Positions 1 to 5,448 are shown, counted from the first letter of the stretch. The stretch is DNA of 7,207 bases from an uncultured Lachnospiraceae bacterium (GCA_947631075.1 CANRJU010000128.1:1-7207); one strand, 5' to 3'. Notes: a model not told the origin generated them from the letters alone. Numbers and translations: made by a program.

Positions 1-640
1 ACTCCCGCAAAATATTCCGGTCCCTGCAGATGCGGATCGTCTCCTCGACTGCCTCGCTTGTCATCCCGTGCTGCCGGGTCTGCTCGTTAAAGACCTTGCA
101 GAAAATAATGTACTGATTGATGATATCATCGGAGTCGCTCTCATAGATGACCTTCGCCTTGATTTCCAGGTCGATTTCCTCTCCGGCAAAAAACTCCTTC
201 GAGAGTGAAATCGTTTCCGGCTTGTGCACCCGTTCCCCCGTGAATATCACATAAATCTCCGGTTTCGGCATCTCCACCTTCTTGCTCTTGTAATAGTTCT
301 GCTCCGTGTTCAGAAAATACTCGTGATAGCTCTGCGCAAGATACAGCAGCACCCTCACTAAAATATTCATCGACCACATGGATTGTGCCTCAGCCAATAT
401 CAGCAATTTGTTCCCCACCATAAATCCCAAGTCGTTGTACAGATTGTCCGTCAATATGTTCTTTATCGTTACATTCTTAATCGAATCCTCCGTCACCCCG
501 GTGTCCTCCGGATGGAGCGTCTGATACAGCTTCAACAGGTTCGTTTTAATCCGGAACAAATCGCTAAATACGCTGTCCTTCGCCGTCCATTTTACCATAG
601 GGCTCATGCCGCCCCTTTTATTCTGTTTTTCGTCCTGCAC
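1..640 (-). CDS. Rpn-like PD-(D/E)XK nuclease / transposase-family protein, 3' end outside window
   Basis: The frame is open from a GTG at 640 to the left edge (213 codons, no stop); the C-terminal part is missing. The start is set by GAAAGGAG at 647-654, six bases upstream; an in-frame ATG at 607 is the alternative but has no comparable ribosome site. The protein opens with a basic, polar tail, then reads DSVFSDLFR (about 22-30), LHPEDTGVTED (42-52), the putative nuclease core YNDLGFMVGNKLLILAEAQS (D70, then E84-x-Q86), a Y/L-rich helix (95-110), KPEIYVIFTGER (126-137), and DIINQYIIFCKV with EETIRICRDRNIL near the edge. This order matches the large Lachnospiraceae family annotated as PD-(D/E)XK nuclease family transposase, related to the E. 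coli Rpn recombination-promoting nucleases. D70/E84/Q86 as metal-binding residues is inference. No transposon ends are visible, so mobility is not shown. It has its own promoter and is divergent from the next genes. Confidence 0.82.
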   Translation of the reverse strand, partial: MQDEKQNKRGGMSPMVKWTAKDSVFSDLFRIKTNLLKLYQTLHPEDTGVTEDSIKNVTIKNILTDNLYNDLGFMVGNKLLILAEAQSMWSMNILVRVLLYLAQSYHEYFLNTEQNYYKSKKVEMPKPEIYVIFTGERVHKPETISLSKEFFAGEEIDLEIKAKVIYESDSDDIINQYIIFCKVFNEQTRQHGMTSEAVEETIRICRDRNILRE

Positions 641-657
641 ACAAATCTCCTTTCTGT

Positions 658-687
658 ATTATACCAGACATATACTTGTCTTTTCAA
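658..687 (-). promoter_or_regulatory. Extended -10 sigma-A promoter for the Rpn-like gene, with an inverted repeat in the spacer
   Basis: On the minus strand TTGAAA (682-687) is followed after 18 bp by TATAAT (658-663), preceded by TG at the extended -10 position. The start codon lies 17 bp past the -10, so the leader is very short. The spacer holds the inverted repeat AGACA-N6-TGTCT (666-681), a plausible repressor site; the repressor is unknown. Confidence 0.7.
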
Positions 688-712
688 CTGATTTCTACAT
701 TTTGATACACAT

Positions 713-728
713 AAATCAAGTTTGATTT
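713..728. repeat. 16-bp near-palindrome upstream of the Rpn-like promoter
   Basis: AAATCAA (713-719) and TTGATTT (722-728) are perfect 7-bp inverted arms separated by 2 bp. The site sits 25 bp upstream of the -35 at 682-687. Its size and position fit an operator or activator site for a dimeric regulator, but the element is AT-rich and nothing here identifies the regulator. Confidence 0.4.
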
Positions 729-736
729 TTGGATAG

Positions 737-752
737 TTGCCGAAAGCGGCAA
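737..752. repeat. Short GC hairpin followed by AT-rich inverted repeat (762-777)
   Basis: TTGCCG-AAAG-CGGCAA forms a perfect 6-bp stem with a 4-base loop. It is followed at 762-777 by AATAAA-TTTG-TTTATT, a second small inverted repeat. Neither strand has a uridine tract directly after the GC stem, so it is not a convincing intrinsic terminator. Its role is unknown. Confidence 0.35.
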
Positions 753-936
753 AAGATGTTTAATAAATTTGTTTATTTAATAAAATAGTTCAGACAGCTA
801 CCATGCGCGCCCCAAAGAAGAAGGACGTGAACATGATTGAATAAAGCAGACGTAAGCCGAAAGAACTTTGATTACAGAATAATATACCATATACAGAGCG
901 AGATTGTCAACAAAATTAATTCCTGTAAATTTTACG

Positions 937-965
937 TTGAATTTTACGAAAAACTTTTGTATAAT
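937..965 (+). promoter_or_regulatory. Sigma-A promoter for the small frames at 988-1234
   Basis: TTGAAT (937-942) is followed after 17 bp by a perfect TATAAT (960-965). The direct repeat AATTTTACG occurs at 928-936 and 940-948 (12-bp period), and GTAAA-T-TTTAC (925-935) is an inverted repeat. Both touch or overlap the -35 hexamer and could be operator sites. The only reading frames just downstream are very short. Confidence 0.6.
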
Positions 966-987
966 GAGGTTATTAACAAATATTTTT

Positions 988-1062
988 ATGGAGGATGAAT
1001 ATACTACAATCTACCTTCATCAGATAAAAAAAATTGACACGCAGGTAAATAATTTTTCTTAA
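988..1062 (+). pseudogene. 24-codon frame, possible N-terminal remnant of a phage-type regulator
   Basis: ATG at 988 opens a 24-residue frame ending in TAA at 1060-1062. There is no good ribosome site before it; a GGAGG at 990-994 falls inside the frame instead. The core YLHQIKKIDTQVNN resembles the N-terminus of ArpU/DUF1492-type phage transcription regulators, which often begin with a YLxQIxKLDxxINNK-like helix. Only that first helix would remain, so if the resemblance is real this is a truncated gene. The 937-965 promoter places the frame about 15 bp after the likely transcription start. It could equally be chance or part of an untranslated leader. Confidence 0.25.
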
Positions 1063-1084
1063 TTAAAATGACAGGGGGCATTTT

Positions 1085-1234
1085 ATGGTGCTTGATACCG
1101 AAAATTATGAGCGTGATAGAACCGAGAAAAGGTTATTATTGAAATTGCAAGAGGCTGAAGAAGCAGTAAAGGACAGCAATGGATGGCTTCGCCTCGATGA
1201 ACTAAAAGAGTTGATGAATGAAAATCATGTCTGA
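1085..1234 (+). CDS. 49-residue acidic/helical protein, possible antitoxin fragment
   Basis: ATG at 1085 follows AGGGGG (1073-1078) by six bases and the frame ends in TGA at 1232-1234. The protein is highly charged and predicted helical: ENYERDRTEKRLLLKLQEAEEAVK, then a short turn (DSNGW) and LRLDELKELMNE. The pattern of a KLQEAEEA helix followed by a WLxLDELKELM helix resembles the C-terminal, toxin-binding part of small type II antitoxins of the Phd/YefM or RelB kind, but the N-terminal DNA-binding part of such proteins is absent. An ATG directly abuts the stop codon (1235) and opens only seven codons, ending in TAG at 1256-1258, which would fit a destroyed toxin gene. Function is not established; it may be an intact small protein of another kind or a decayed gene. 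Confidence 0.5.
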   Translation: MVLDTENYERDRTEKRLLLKLQEAEEAVKDSNGWLRLDELKELMNENHV

Positions 1235-1244
1235 ATGAAAATCA
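1215..1244 (+). repeat. 13-bp direct repeat across the stop codon of the 49-codon frame
   Basis: TGAATGAAAATCA occurs at 1215-1227 and again at 1232-1244, a 17-bp period. The second copy supplies the TGA stop and the ATG that follows it. A small local duplication could have created this junction, altering the end of the frame. Confidence 0.55.
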
Positions 1245-1290
1245 GAGTGTTGACATAGTGTGATCCTGAAAAATTATCATAGTTTTATAT

Positions 1291-1323
1291 TTTTCGTGCA
1301 AAATATTGAAATTTTCGTGCAAA
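1291..1323 (+). repeat. 12-bp direct repeat, 21-bp period, overlapping the prmA promoter
   Basis: TTTTCGTGCAAA occurs at 1291-1302 and 1312-1323. The 21-bp period is two helical turns, so both copies face the same side of the DNA. The second copy lies in the spacer between the -35 and -10 of the prmA promoter, the first just upstream of the -35. This arrangement fits a repressor bound as a pair of subunits on direct repeats. Confidence 0.5.
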
Positions 1324-1334
1324 TGAAATATACT
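1306..1334 (+). promoter_or_regulatory. Sigma-A promoter for prmA
   Basis: TTGAAA (1306-1311) and TATACT (1329-1334) are separated by 17 bp. A second hexamer TATAAT overlaps it at 1334-1339 but has no good -35 at a standard distance. Start codon ATG 1363 has an AGAGGA ribosome site at 1352-1357, five bases upstream. A TTGACA at 1250-1255 lacks a well-spaced -10 and is a weaker alternative. Confidence 0.6.
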
Positions 1335-1362
1335 ATAATCATCAACAGAAAAGAGGACCACT

Positions 1363-2313
1363 ATGAAATGGATACGCTTTACCTTAGACACCCACACGGA
1401 CGCGATGGACATGCTCAGTTACATGCTGGACGAAATCGGCGTGGAGGGGATTGAAATAGAAGATCATGTACCTTTGAGCGAGGAGGACAAGAAAAAAATG
1501 TTTGTGGACATCCTCCCGGATCCGGAGGAAAACGACGGGACCGCCAAGGTTCATTTTTACATAGAACCGGAGAACTGCGATCCGGAAAAGGTCATGCTAC
1601 AGGTGCAGAATATTTTTCAGGAAATAAAAGAATTTTGCGAAATTGGCAAGGGCACTATCTCTCTGTCCGAGACGGAGGACAAGGACTGGATCAACAACTG
1701 GAAGACATTTTTCAAGCCATTCCGGGCCGCGGACAATATTGTCATCAAGCCCACATGGGAAACATACGAAAAAGAAAATGAAGATGATATCCTGATTGAA
1801 ATTGATCCGGGCATCGCCTTCGGCACCGGCTCCCACGAAACCACGAGATTATGTATTCAGGCGCTGAATGAGTATATCAAGCCCGGCGATTCCGTTCTGG
1901 ACGTGGGCTGCGGCAGCGGTATTCTCTCCATCGCCGCCCTGAAGCTGGGCGCCTCCCACGCCACCGCCATCGACATTGACGAGACGGCGGTGCGGACCGC
2001 CGCGGAAAACATGGCGGTGAACCATTTGAGGCCGGAGCAGTACACGCTGTACGACGGCGACCTGATCACCAACTCCTACTTGAAAGTCCGGGCCGGAACC
2101 GGTCATGACATCGTGGTCGCCAATATCCTCGCGGACGTTATTATTCCACTGACCGGAGTGATTCGCCCCCACCTGAAAAAGGGAGGGCTCTATATCACTT
2201 CGGGAATTATCGACACAAAAGAGGACGAGGTCCGGCAGGCTCTGATTGACCAGGGCTTTGAAATTATCCGGGTGGACCAGATGAAGGAGTGGCGCTGCTT
2301 TATCGCGCGGTAA
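1363..2313 (+). CDS. prmA: Ribosomal protein L11 methyltransferase PrmA
   Basis: PrmA transfers methyl groups from S-adenosylmethionine to amino groups of ribosomal protein L11 in the cytoplasm. The 316-residue length is normal for the firmicute family. An N-terminal alpha/beta L11-recognition domain (about 1-100; MKWIRFTL at the start and EDKDWINNWKTFFKPF at 105-120) precedes the Rossmann-fold methyltransferase domain. Diagnostic motifs are IDPGIAFGTGSHETT (147-161), the SAM-binding motif I LDVGCGSG (179-186), the acidic residue in AIDIDETAV (202-210), and the NILAD motif at 254-258, where the NxLA residues belong to the family active site. The start is supported by AGAGGA at 1352-1357. An overlapping frame beginning at 1260 is a shadow. 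In many Firmicutes prmA is followed by the 16S rRNA methyltransferase gene rsmE, often near dnaJ; here the next gene is convergent, so prmA seems monocistronic. Confidence 0.96.
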   Translation: MKWIRFTLDTHTDAMDMLSYMLDEIGVEGIEIEDHVPLSEEDKKKMFVDILPDPEENDGTAKVHFYIEPENCDPEKVMLQVQNIFQEIKEFCEIGKGTISLSETEDKDWINNWKTFFKPFRAADNIVIKPTWETYEKENEDDILIEIDPGIAFGTGSHETTRLCIQALNEYIKPGDSVLDVGCGSGILSIAALKLGASHATAIDIDETAVRTAAENMAVNHLRPEQYTLYDGDLITNSYLKVRAGTGHDIVVANILADVIIPLTGVIRPHLKKGGLYITSGIIDTKEDEVRQALIDQGFEIIRVDQMKEWRCFIAR

Positions 2314-2315
2314 CG

Positions 2316-2372
2316 CCCCATTTTAGAATGAGGTAATAAATGGGGTAATAAATGAGGTAATAAAATTTTATT
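2316..2372. repeat. Convergent intergenic repeats: 12-bp unit x3 plus inverted repeat and palindrome
   Basis: The unit AATGAGGTAATA occurs three times head to tail (2327-2338, 2339-2350 with one A-to-G change, 2351-2362). CCCCATTT (2316-2323) pairs with AAATGGGG (2338-2345), an 8-bp stem with a 14-base loop starting 2 bp after the prmA stop. AATAAAATTTTATT (2359-2372) is a perfect 14-bp palindrome two bases from the stop of the convergent reductase gene. No stem is followed by a clear uridine tract, so termination activity is only a possibility. Confidence 0.6.
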
Positions 2373-2374
2373 CC

Positions 2375-3484
2375 CTACTCCAGCTCCGCCGCCACCTCCT
2401 GCAGATAATCGCGGATAGGAAGGTGTTGCGGGCAGCTATTTTCACAGAGTCCGCAACGGATACACCCCGACGCCCTGCCATGCTTTCTCGCTATGTCCTT
2501 GTACCGGCCGGAGGCATGGCCCTTTTGTTGTTTTCTAAAGCGCATATATACATTATACACGTCAAAATAATCCGGAATGGCAATTCCCTTCGGGCACCCC
2601 TTTACGCAGTAGCGGCACGCCGTACAGGGAATGGCGATGCTGTTTCGGATGATATCCGCCGCCTGCTCCACGAGCCTCTGCTCGTCCTCATCGAGCGGCT
2701 GAAAATCCTTCATATACCGGAGATTATCCTCCATCTGCTCCTCGTTGCTCATGCCGGAGAGCACCATCATGACGTTATCGAGGCTGGCCGCGTAGCGGAC
2801 GGCCCAGGACGCGATCGACAGCTCCGGCTCCTTTTCCTTAAAGAGCTTTTCCGCCTTTTCCGGGATGCTGGCAAGGGCGCCGCCCTTTATGGGCTCCATG
2901 ACGATCACAGGCTTTCCGTGCCGTGTCGCCGTTTCATAGCACTCTCTCGCCTGCACCGAGGAATCCTCCCAGTCGAGATAGTTGATCTGCAACTGCACAT
3001 ACTCGGTCTCCGGGTGGTCGGTGAGAATCCGGTCCAGCACATCCGCCGTATCGTGAAAGGAAAAACCGATGTGGCGGATTTTCCCTTCCTTCTTTTTCTG
3101 GGAAATAAATTCAAAGGCGCCGATTCTCTGAACCGTTTCGTAGCTCCTGCTCCCCAGCGCGTGGAGCCAGTAATAGTCAAAATAATCCACGCCGCACCGG
3201 GACAGCTGCTCGTCGAAGATTTCCGGCATCTGCTCCGCACGGGTGATGCTAAACATGGGCAGCTTGTCCGTAATCGTAAAGCTCTCCCTGGGGTAGCGCT
3301 TCACCACCGCCTCACGGAATACCTCCTCGCTCTTTCCCTCGTGGTAGGGATAAGCCGTGTCAAAATATGTGCCGCCCGCCTCAATGAAGGCGTCCGCCAT
3401 TTTCTTCACGCGCTCAAGGTCTATATGTGCAAAATTGTCGTCTTTCAGCGGCAGGCGCATAAGCCCAAATCCTAGTTTCTCCAT
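2375..3484 (-). CDS. Aldo/keto reductase with C-terminal double [4Fe-4S] ferredoxin-type motifs
   Basis: The protein is 369 residues from ATG 3484, chosen because AGGGGG (3495-3500) lies ten bases upstream and the sequence MEKLGFGLMRLP is the usual beginning of this family; an in-frame ATG at 3547 would add 21 atypical residues and overlap the upstream gene. The TIM-barrel aldo/keto reductase domain covers about 1-270, with the catalytic tetrad visible as D42 and Y47 (FDTAYPYHEG), K74 (TDKLP) and H108 (YYWLHAL). The C-terminal part carries two cysteine clusters, C287/C290/C293/C297 and C341/C344/C347/C351, each CxxCxxCxxxCP, expected to bind two [4Fe-4S] clusters. Such clostridial proteins are cytoplasmic oxidoreductases; substrate and electron partner are unknown. 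The gene is last in a minus-strand operon, 22 bp after the metal exporter. Its iron-sulfur content suggests an oxygen-sensitive enzyme of an anaerobe. Confidence 0.93.
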   Translation of the reverse strand: MEKLGFGLMRLPLKDDNFAHIDLERVKKMADAFIEAGGTYFDTAYPYHEGKSEEVFREAVVKRYPRESFTITDKLPMFSITRAEQMPEIFDEQLSRCGVDYFDYYWLHALGSRSYETVQRIGAFEFISQKKKEGKIRHIGFSFHDTADVLDRILTDHPETEYVQLQINYLDWEDSSVQARECYETATRHGKPVIVMEPIKGGALASIPEKAEKLFKEKEPELSIASWAVRYAASLDNVMMVLSGMSNEEQMEDNLRYMKDFQPLDEDEQRLVEQAADIIRNSIAIPCTACRYCVKGCPKGIAIPDYFDVYNVYMRFRKQQKGHASGRYKDIARKHGRASGCIRCGLCENSCPQHLPIRDYLQEVAAELE

Positions 3485-3506
3485 TGTTCTAGTTCCCCCT
3501 TTTTTA

Positions 3507-4607
3507 TTAATCACTGTAATCCGAGTCCACGATGATCTGAAATTCATACTCCGGACAAACGTCCTGCAACTGTTCCAGCAGCTGTTTCTGCACCTGTTTC
3601 GCGTCCGCCTCGAAGTCGATTACCACATCAAAGAATACCCTCTTTTCTTCTGATTCCACATAGAATCCGTGCATTTGCAAAATAGCGGGATACCCGCCCA
3701 GGATCTCTGTCAGCCGGCGCTTAATCTCCGCCGCCTTTTCATCAGTCGTGTTGGAAGCGTAGATTCCCACCGTCAGCACAATGCCAAATTCCCGGTAGAC
3801 AGCCGTCATGATTTTCCGTGTCAGCTTGTGGATGTCTGGCGCCGTCATGGTATCCGCCACCTCAATGTGAATGGAGCCGATCATGTCCATCGGACCGTAG
3901 TTGTGCAGCGTCAGGTCGTAAGCTCCGATTACCCCCGGAAACGCCTCCACCTTCTCGCGCAGCGACCGGGTGAGTTCTCCGTCCGCCCGAAGTCCGATGA
4001 TGTGGTTCAGCATTTCCATCAGCGTCTGCAGTCCAGCGCGGATAATGATAACGGATATCGCAAGTCCCAGCACGCCCTCCAGGCTGACGCCCCACACCAT
4101 AGTGATAATGGCGGACACTAATGTCACCAACGACAGTATGGAGTCGAAAAACGCGTCGGAGCCGGACGCCACCAGCGACTGGGCGTTGATCTTCTCGCCC
4201 ACGCTCTTTATGTACCGGCCGGACAAAAATTTCCCGACCACCGCCGCCGCGATAATAATCAGCGACACATAGGTGTACTCCGCCGGTTCCGGACTGACAA
4301 TCTTGGTGACGGACTCCCGGACGGAGATAAGGCCCGCCGCCAGTATGATAAAGGAAATGAGTATAGAAGAAATATACTCGATCCTGCCATAGCCGTAGGG
4401 GTGCTTTTTGTCCGGCGCCTTGGACGCGAGCTTCGTCCCGATAATCGTAATCACCATAGACAGCACGTCGCCCAGGTTGTTGATCGCGTCCAGTATAATG
4501 GCGATTGAGTGAGCCACAAGCCCCACGCCCATCTTAAATAAAATCAGGACCAGATTGGACGCGATGCCTATTATGCTTGTCTGAATAATTTTTTTATTTC
4601 TCTCCAT
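3507..4607 (-). CDS. Cation diffusion facilitator (CDF) metal exporter, manganese-type site residues
   Basis: This 366-residue inner-membrane protein has hydrophobic segments at roughly 10-32, 36-60, 79-100, 112-128, 156-173 and 176-192, the six-helix CDF plan. The transport-site residues are N43 and D47 in helix 2 (DAINNLGD) and D151 and D155 in helix 5 (SDAFFDS). N-D-D-D at this site is the pattern of the streptococcal Mn exporter MntE; zinc-type members have H-D-H-D and FieF has D-D-H-D. Mn2+ export by metal/proton antiport is therefore the best guess, not proven. KHPYGYGRIEY (68-78) is the classic loop motif after helix 2. A cytoplasmic dimerisation domain (about 211-285) contains H235, H247 and H260. 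A further region of about 75 residues (290-366) looks like a second, degenerate copy of that fold. The gene starts 12 bp after the acetyltransferase stop, and its weak ribosome site AGAGAGG (4614-4620) abuts that stop, suggesting translational coupling. Confidence 0.93.
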   Translation of the reverse strand: MERNKKIIQTSIIGIASNLVLILFKMGVGLVAHSIAIILDAINNLGDVLSMVITIIGTKLASKAPDKKHPYGYGRIEYISSILISFIILAAGLISVRESVTKIVSPEPAEYTYVSLIIIAAAVVGKFLSGRYIKSVGEKINAQSLVASGSDAFFDSILSLVTLVSAIITMVWGVSLEGVLGLAISVIIIRAGLQTLMEMLNHIIGLRADGELTRSLREKVEAFPGVIGAYDLTLHNYGPMDMIGSIHIEVADTMTAPDIHKLTRKIMTAVYREFGIVLTVGIYASNTTDEKAAEIKRRLTEILGGYPAILQMHGFYVESEEKRVFFDVVIDFEADAKQVQKQLLEQLQDVCPEYEFQIIVDSDYSD

Positions 4608-4619
4608 GCCTCGCCTCTC

Positions 4620-5138
4620 TTATTCTATGGGCAGGGAATACACATAATCGTCCATGACGTAACCGTGACCGATGTCATTTACCTCGCTTCGGATTCTGGT
4701 AAATCCCAGCCTCTCATAAATTTCCACAGAACTGTTTCTCTTGTTGACATTGAGCGTCAGCACCTCGGCGCCCGCCTCCCGGCCCAGCTGGCTGGCGTGG
4801 CGGATCATCGCCTTGGAATATCCGCGCCCCCGGTACTGCTTGTCCAGATACAGCTTGCTTATGTACCACTCGTTCTCCCTCTTATACATCGCCATAAAGC
4901 CAATCGGCCCCACGTCCGAACGGCGCACCCGGTAATACTGGTAGCCGTGCTCCAGCTGCTCCCGGATTGCCTGCGGGGACTGGAACATCTCGATCATGTA
5001 GTCGTTCTGTTCCGGCCCGATAATGGGATCGTAGTGCTCCTTCACAATGCGGGAGGCAAGCTCTGACAATTCCTCTACCTTCTCCGGCTCTTCTTTTGTA
5101 ATCTGCTCAAAACTAATGATGTCTGAATTAGCTCTCAT
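4620..5138 (-). CDS. GNAT-family N-acetyltransferase
   Basis: This 172-residue protein would transfer an acetyl group from acetyl-CoA to an amine; the substrate cannot be told. The acetyl-CoA pyrophosphate-binding motif A is QYRGRGYSKAM (101-111), preceded by the beta-strand EWYISKLYLD (90-99). Motif B follows as LTLNVNKRNSSVEIYERLGF (127-146), where Y141 sits at the position of the general acid in many GNATs. The N-terminal half (about 20-75, with HYDPIIGPEQNDYMIEMF) resembles GNATs of about 170 residues common in Clostridia. The start ATG 5138 has GAGGA about seven bases upstream. It is the first gene of the minus-strand operon with the CDF exporter (12 bp) and the aldo/keto reductase, read from the promoter at 5186-5213. 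There is no clear signal peptide or membrane segment, so it is cytoplasmic. Confidence 0.92.
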   Translation of the reverse strand: MRANSDIISFEQITKEEPEKVEELSELASRIVKEHYDPIIGPEQNDYMIEMFQSPQAIREQLEHGYQYYRVRRSDVGPIGFMAMYKRENEWYISKLYLDKQYRGRGYSKAMIRHASQLGREAGAEVLTLNVNKRNSSVEIYERLGFTRIRSEVNDIGHGYVMDDYVYSLPIE

Positions 5139-5185
5139 TTTGGATCCTCATTTCCGCGCTGCTTTGCGCATGTATTTACAAGTTA

Positions 5186-5213
5186 AGTATAGCACAATTT
5201 TAGTATAACACAA
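5186..5213 (-). promoter_or_regulatory. Promoter of the GNAT-CDF-reductase operon, with duplicated -10 element
   Basis: On the minus strand TATACT (5186-5191) lies 16 bp after TTGTGT (5208-5213). The 12-mer TTGTGYTATACT occurs twice (5202-5213 and 5186-5197), separated by four A residues on this strand, so a second TATACT lies at 5202-5207. The duplicate may be an overlapping promoter or a pair of binding sites. Transcription would start about 40 bp before the GNAT start codon. Confidence 0.55.
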
Positions 5214-5236
5214 CTCTCTATTATTTAATAGGAATT

Positions 5237-5308
5237 TTTTGTCATGAGAAAATTTTTATAATGACAAAATTCTTGTCGTGAGAAAATTTTATCGCGAGAA
5301 ATTTTTAT
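5237..5308. repeat. Three imperfect copies of an AT-rich ~18-bp unit plus a 9-bp inverted repeat
   Basis: The unit GTCRTGAGAAAATTTTTAT appears at 5241-5259, 5275-5292 (one T shorter) and 5291-5308 (diverged as ATCGCGAGAAATTTTTAT). The first copy is framed by TTTTGTCAT (5237-5245) and ATGACAAAA (5261-5269), perfect 9-bp inverted arms with a 15-base spacer. The block lies between the two divergent promoters, so it could regulate both directions. No regulator is identified. Confidence 0.6.
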
Positions 5309-5315
5309 CGTATTA

Positions 5316-5344
5316 TTGATGTTTGTCCCCTCATCTCTTATAAT
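5316..5344 (+). promoter_or_regulatory. Sigma-A promoter for the SGNH hydrolase-tmcAL operon
   Basis: TTGATG (5316-5321) and a perfect TATAAT (5339-5344) are separated by 17 bp. CCTCAT (5329-5334) and ATGAGG (5343-5348) form an inverted repeat overlapping the -10, a possible operator. The leader to the start codon at 5462 is about 110 bases long and structured. Confidence 0.7.
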
Positions 5345-5388
5345 GAGGATATATAGCACTCAAAATGGCAAGTTATTACGACAAGACA

Positions 5389-5448
5389 CTAGAGCGAACA
5401 CAGTTCTCAGAGCAAAATAATTCGCTAGAGCGAACTTGTTCGCTCCAG
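5389..5448 (+). promoter_or_regulatory. Structured leader: 11-bp direct repeat and strong hairpin just before the ribosome site
   Basis: CTAGAGCGAAC occurs at 5389-5399 and 5425-5435. The second copy pairs with the following GTTCGCTCCAG (5438-5448) to form a stem of up to 11 bp with one mismatch around a tiny loop; the core GAGCGAAC/GTTCGCTC is perfect. The hairpin ends four bases before the GGAGG ribosome site (5452-5456). It could affect ribosome access, mRNA stability or early termination; there is no uridine tract after it. Confidence 0.55.

Larger units (their letters stand above)
641..1362. other. Gene-poor, AT-rich stretch with remnants of small genes
   Basis: No reading frame of ordinary length lies wholly in these 722 bases on either strand. 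The stretch holds the divergent promoter of the Rpn-like gene, several small inverted repeats, a rightward promoter at 937-965, a 24-codon frame at 988-1062, a 49-codon frame with a good ribosome site at 1085-1234, and the prmA promoter at its right end. A 13-codon basic frame at 803-844 without a ribosome site could be a further remnant. Base composition is clearly more AT-rich than the flanking genes. I read it as a decayed accessory insertion between the Rpn-like gene and prmA; this is inference. Confidence 0.5.

Noticed and set aside
383..691. Plus-strand 102-codon frame over the Rpn-like gene
   Set aside because: It is antisense to the frame with family motifs and a good GTG start, ribosome site and promoter on the minus strand.
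737..752. Intrinsic terminator
   Set aside because: The stem is short and no uridine tract follows it on either strand.
1260..1454. 64-codon frame overlapping the prmA start
   Set aside because: It spans the prmA promoter and ribosome site and continues out of frame into prmA.
2423..3475. Plus-strand 350-codon open frame opposite the aldo/keto reductase gene
   Set aside because: It is the antisense shadow of a clearly recognised enzyme with all its motifs on the minus strand, and its translation shows no family features.
3485..3547. Upstream in-frame extension of the aldo/keto reductase (21 residues)
   Set aside because: It overlaps the end of the CDF gene, lacks family similarity, and the downstream ATG at 3484 has its own ribosome site.
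5241..5308. CRISPR-like array
   Set aside because: The three repeats are short, diverged and unevenly spaced, two of them overlap, and there are no unique spacers or cas genes.
5393..5445. LexA (SOS) boxes of the GAAC-N4-GTTC type
   Set aside because: GAAC and GTTC do face each other here, but with three and two bases between them and not four, so the spacing does not fit a firmicute LexA box.
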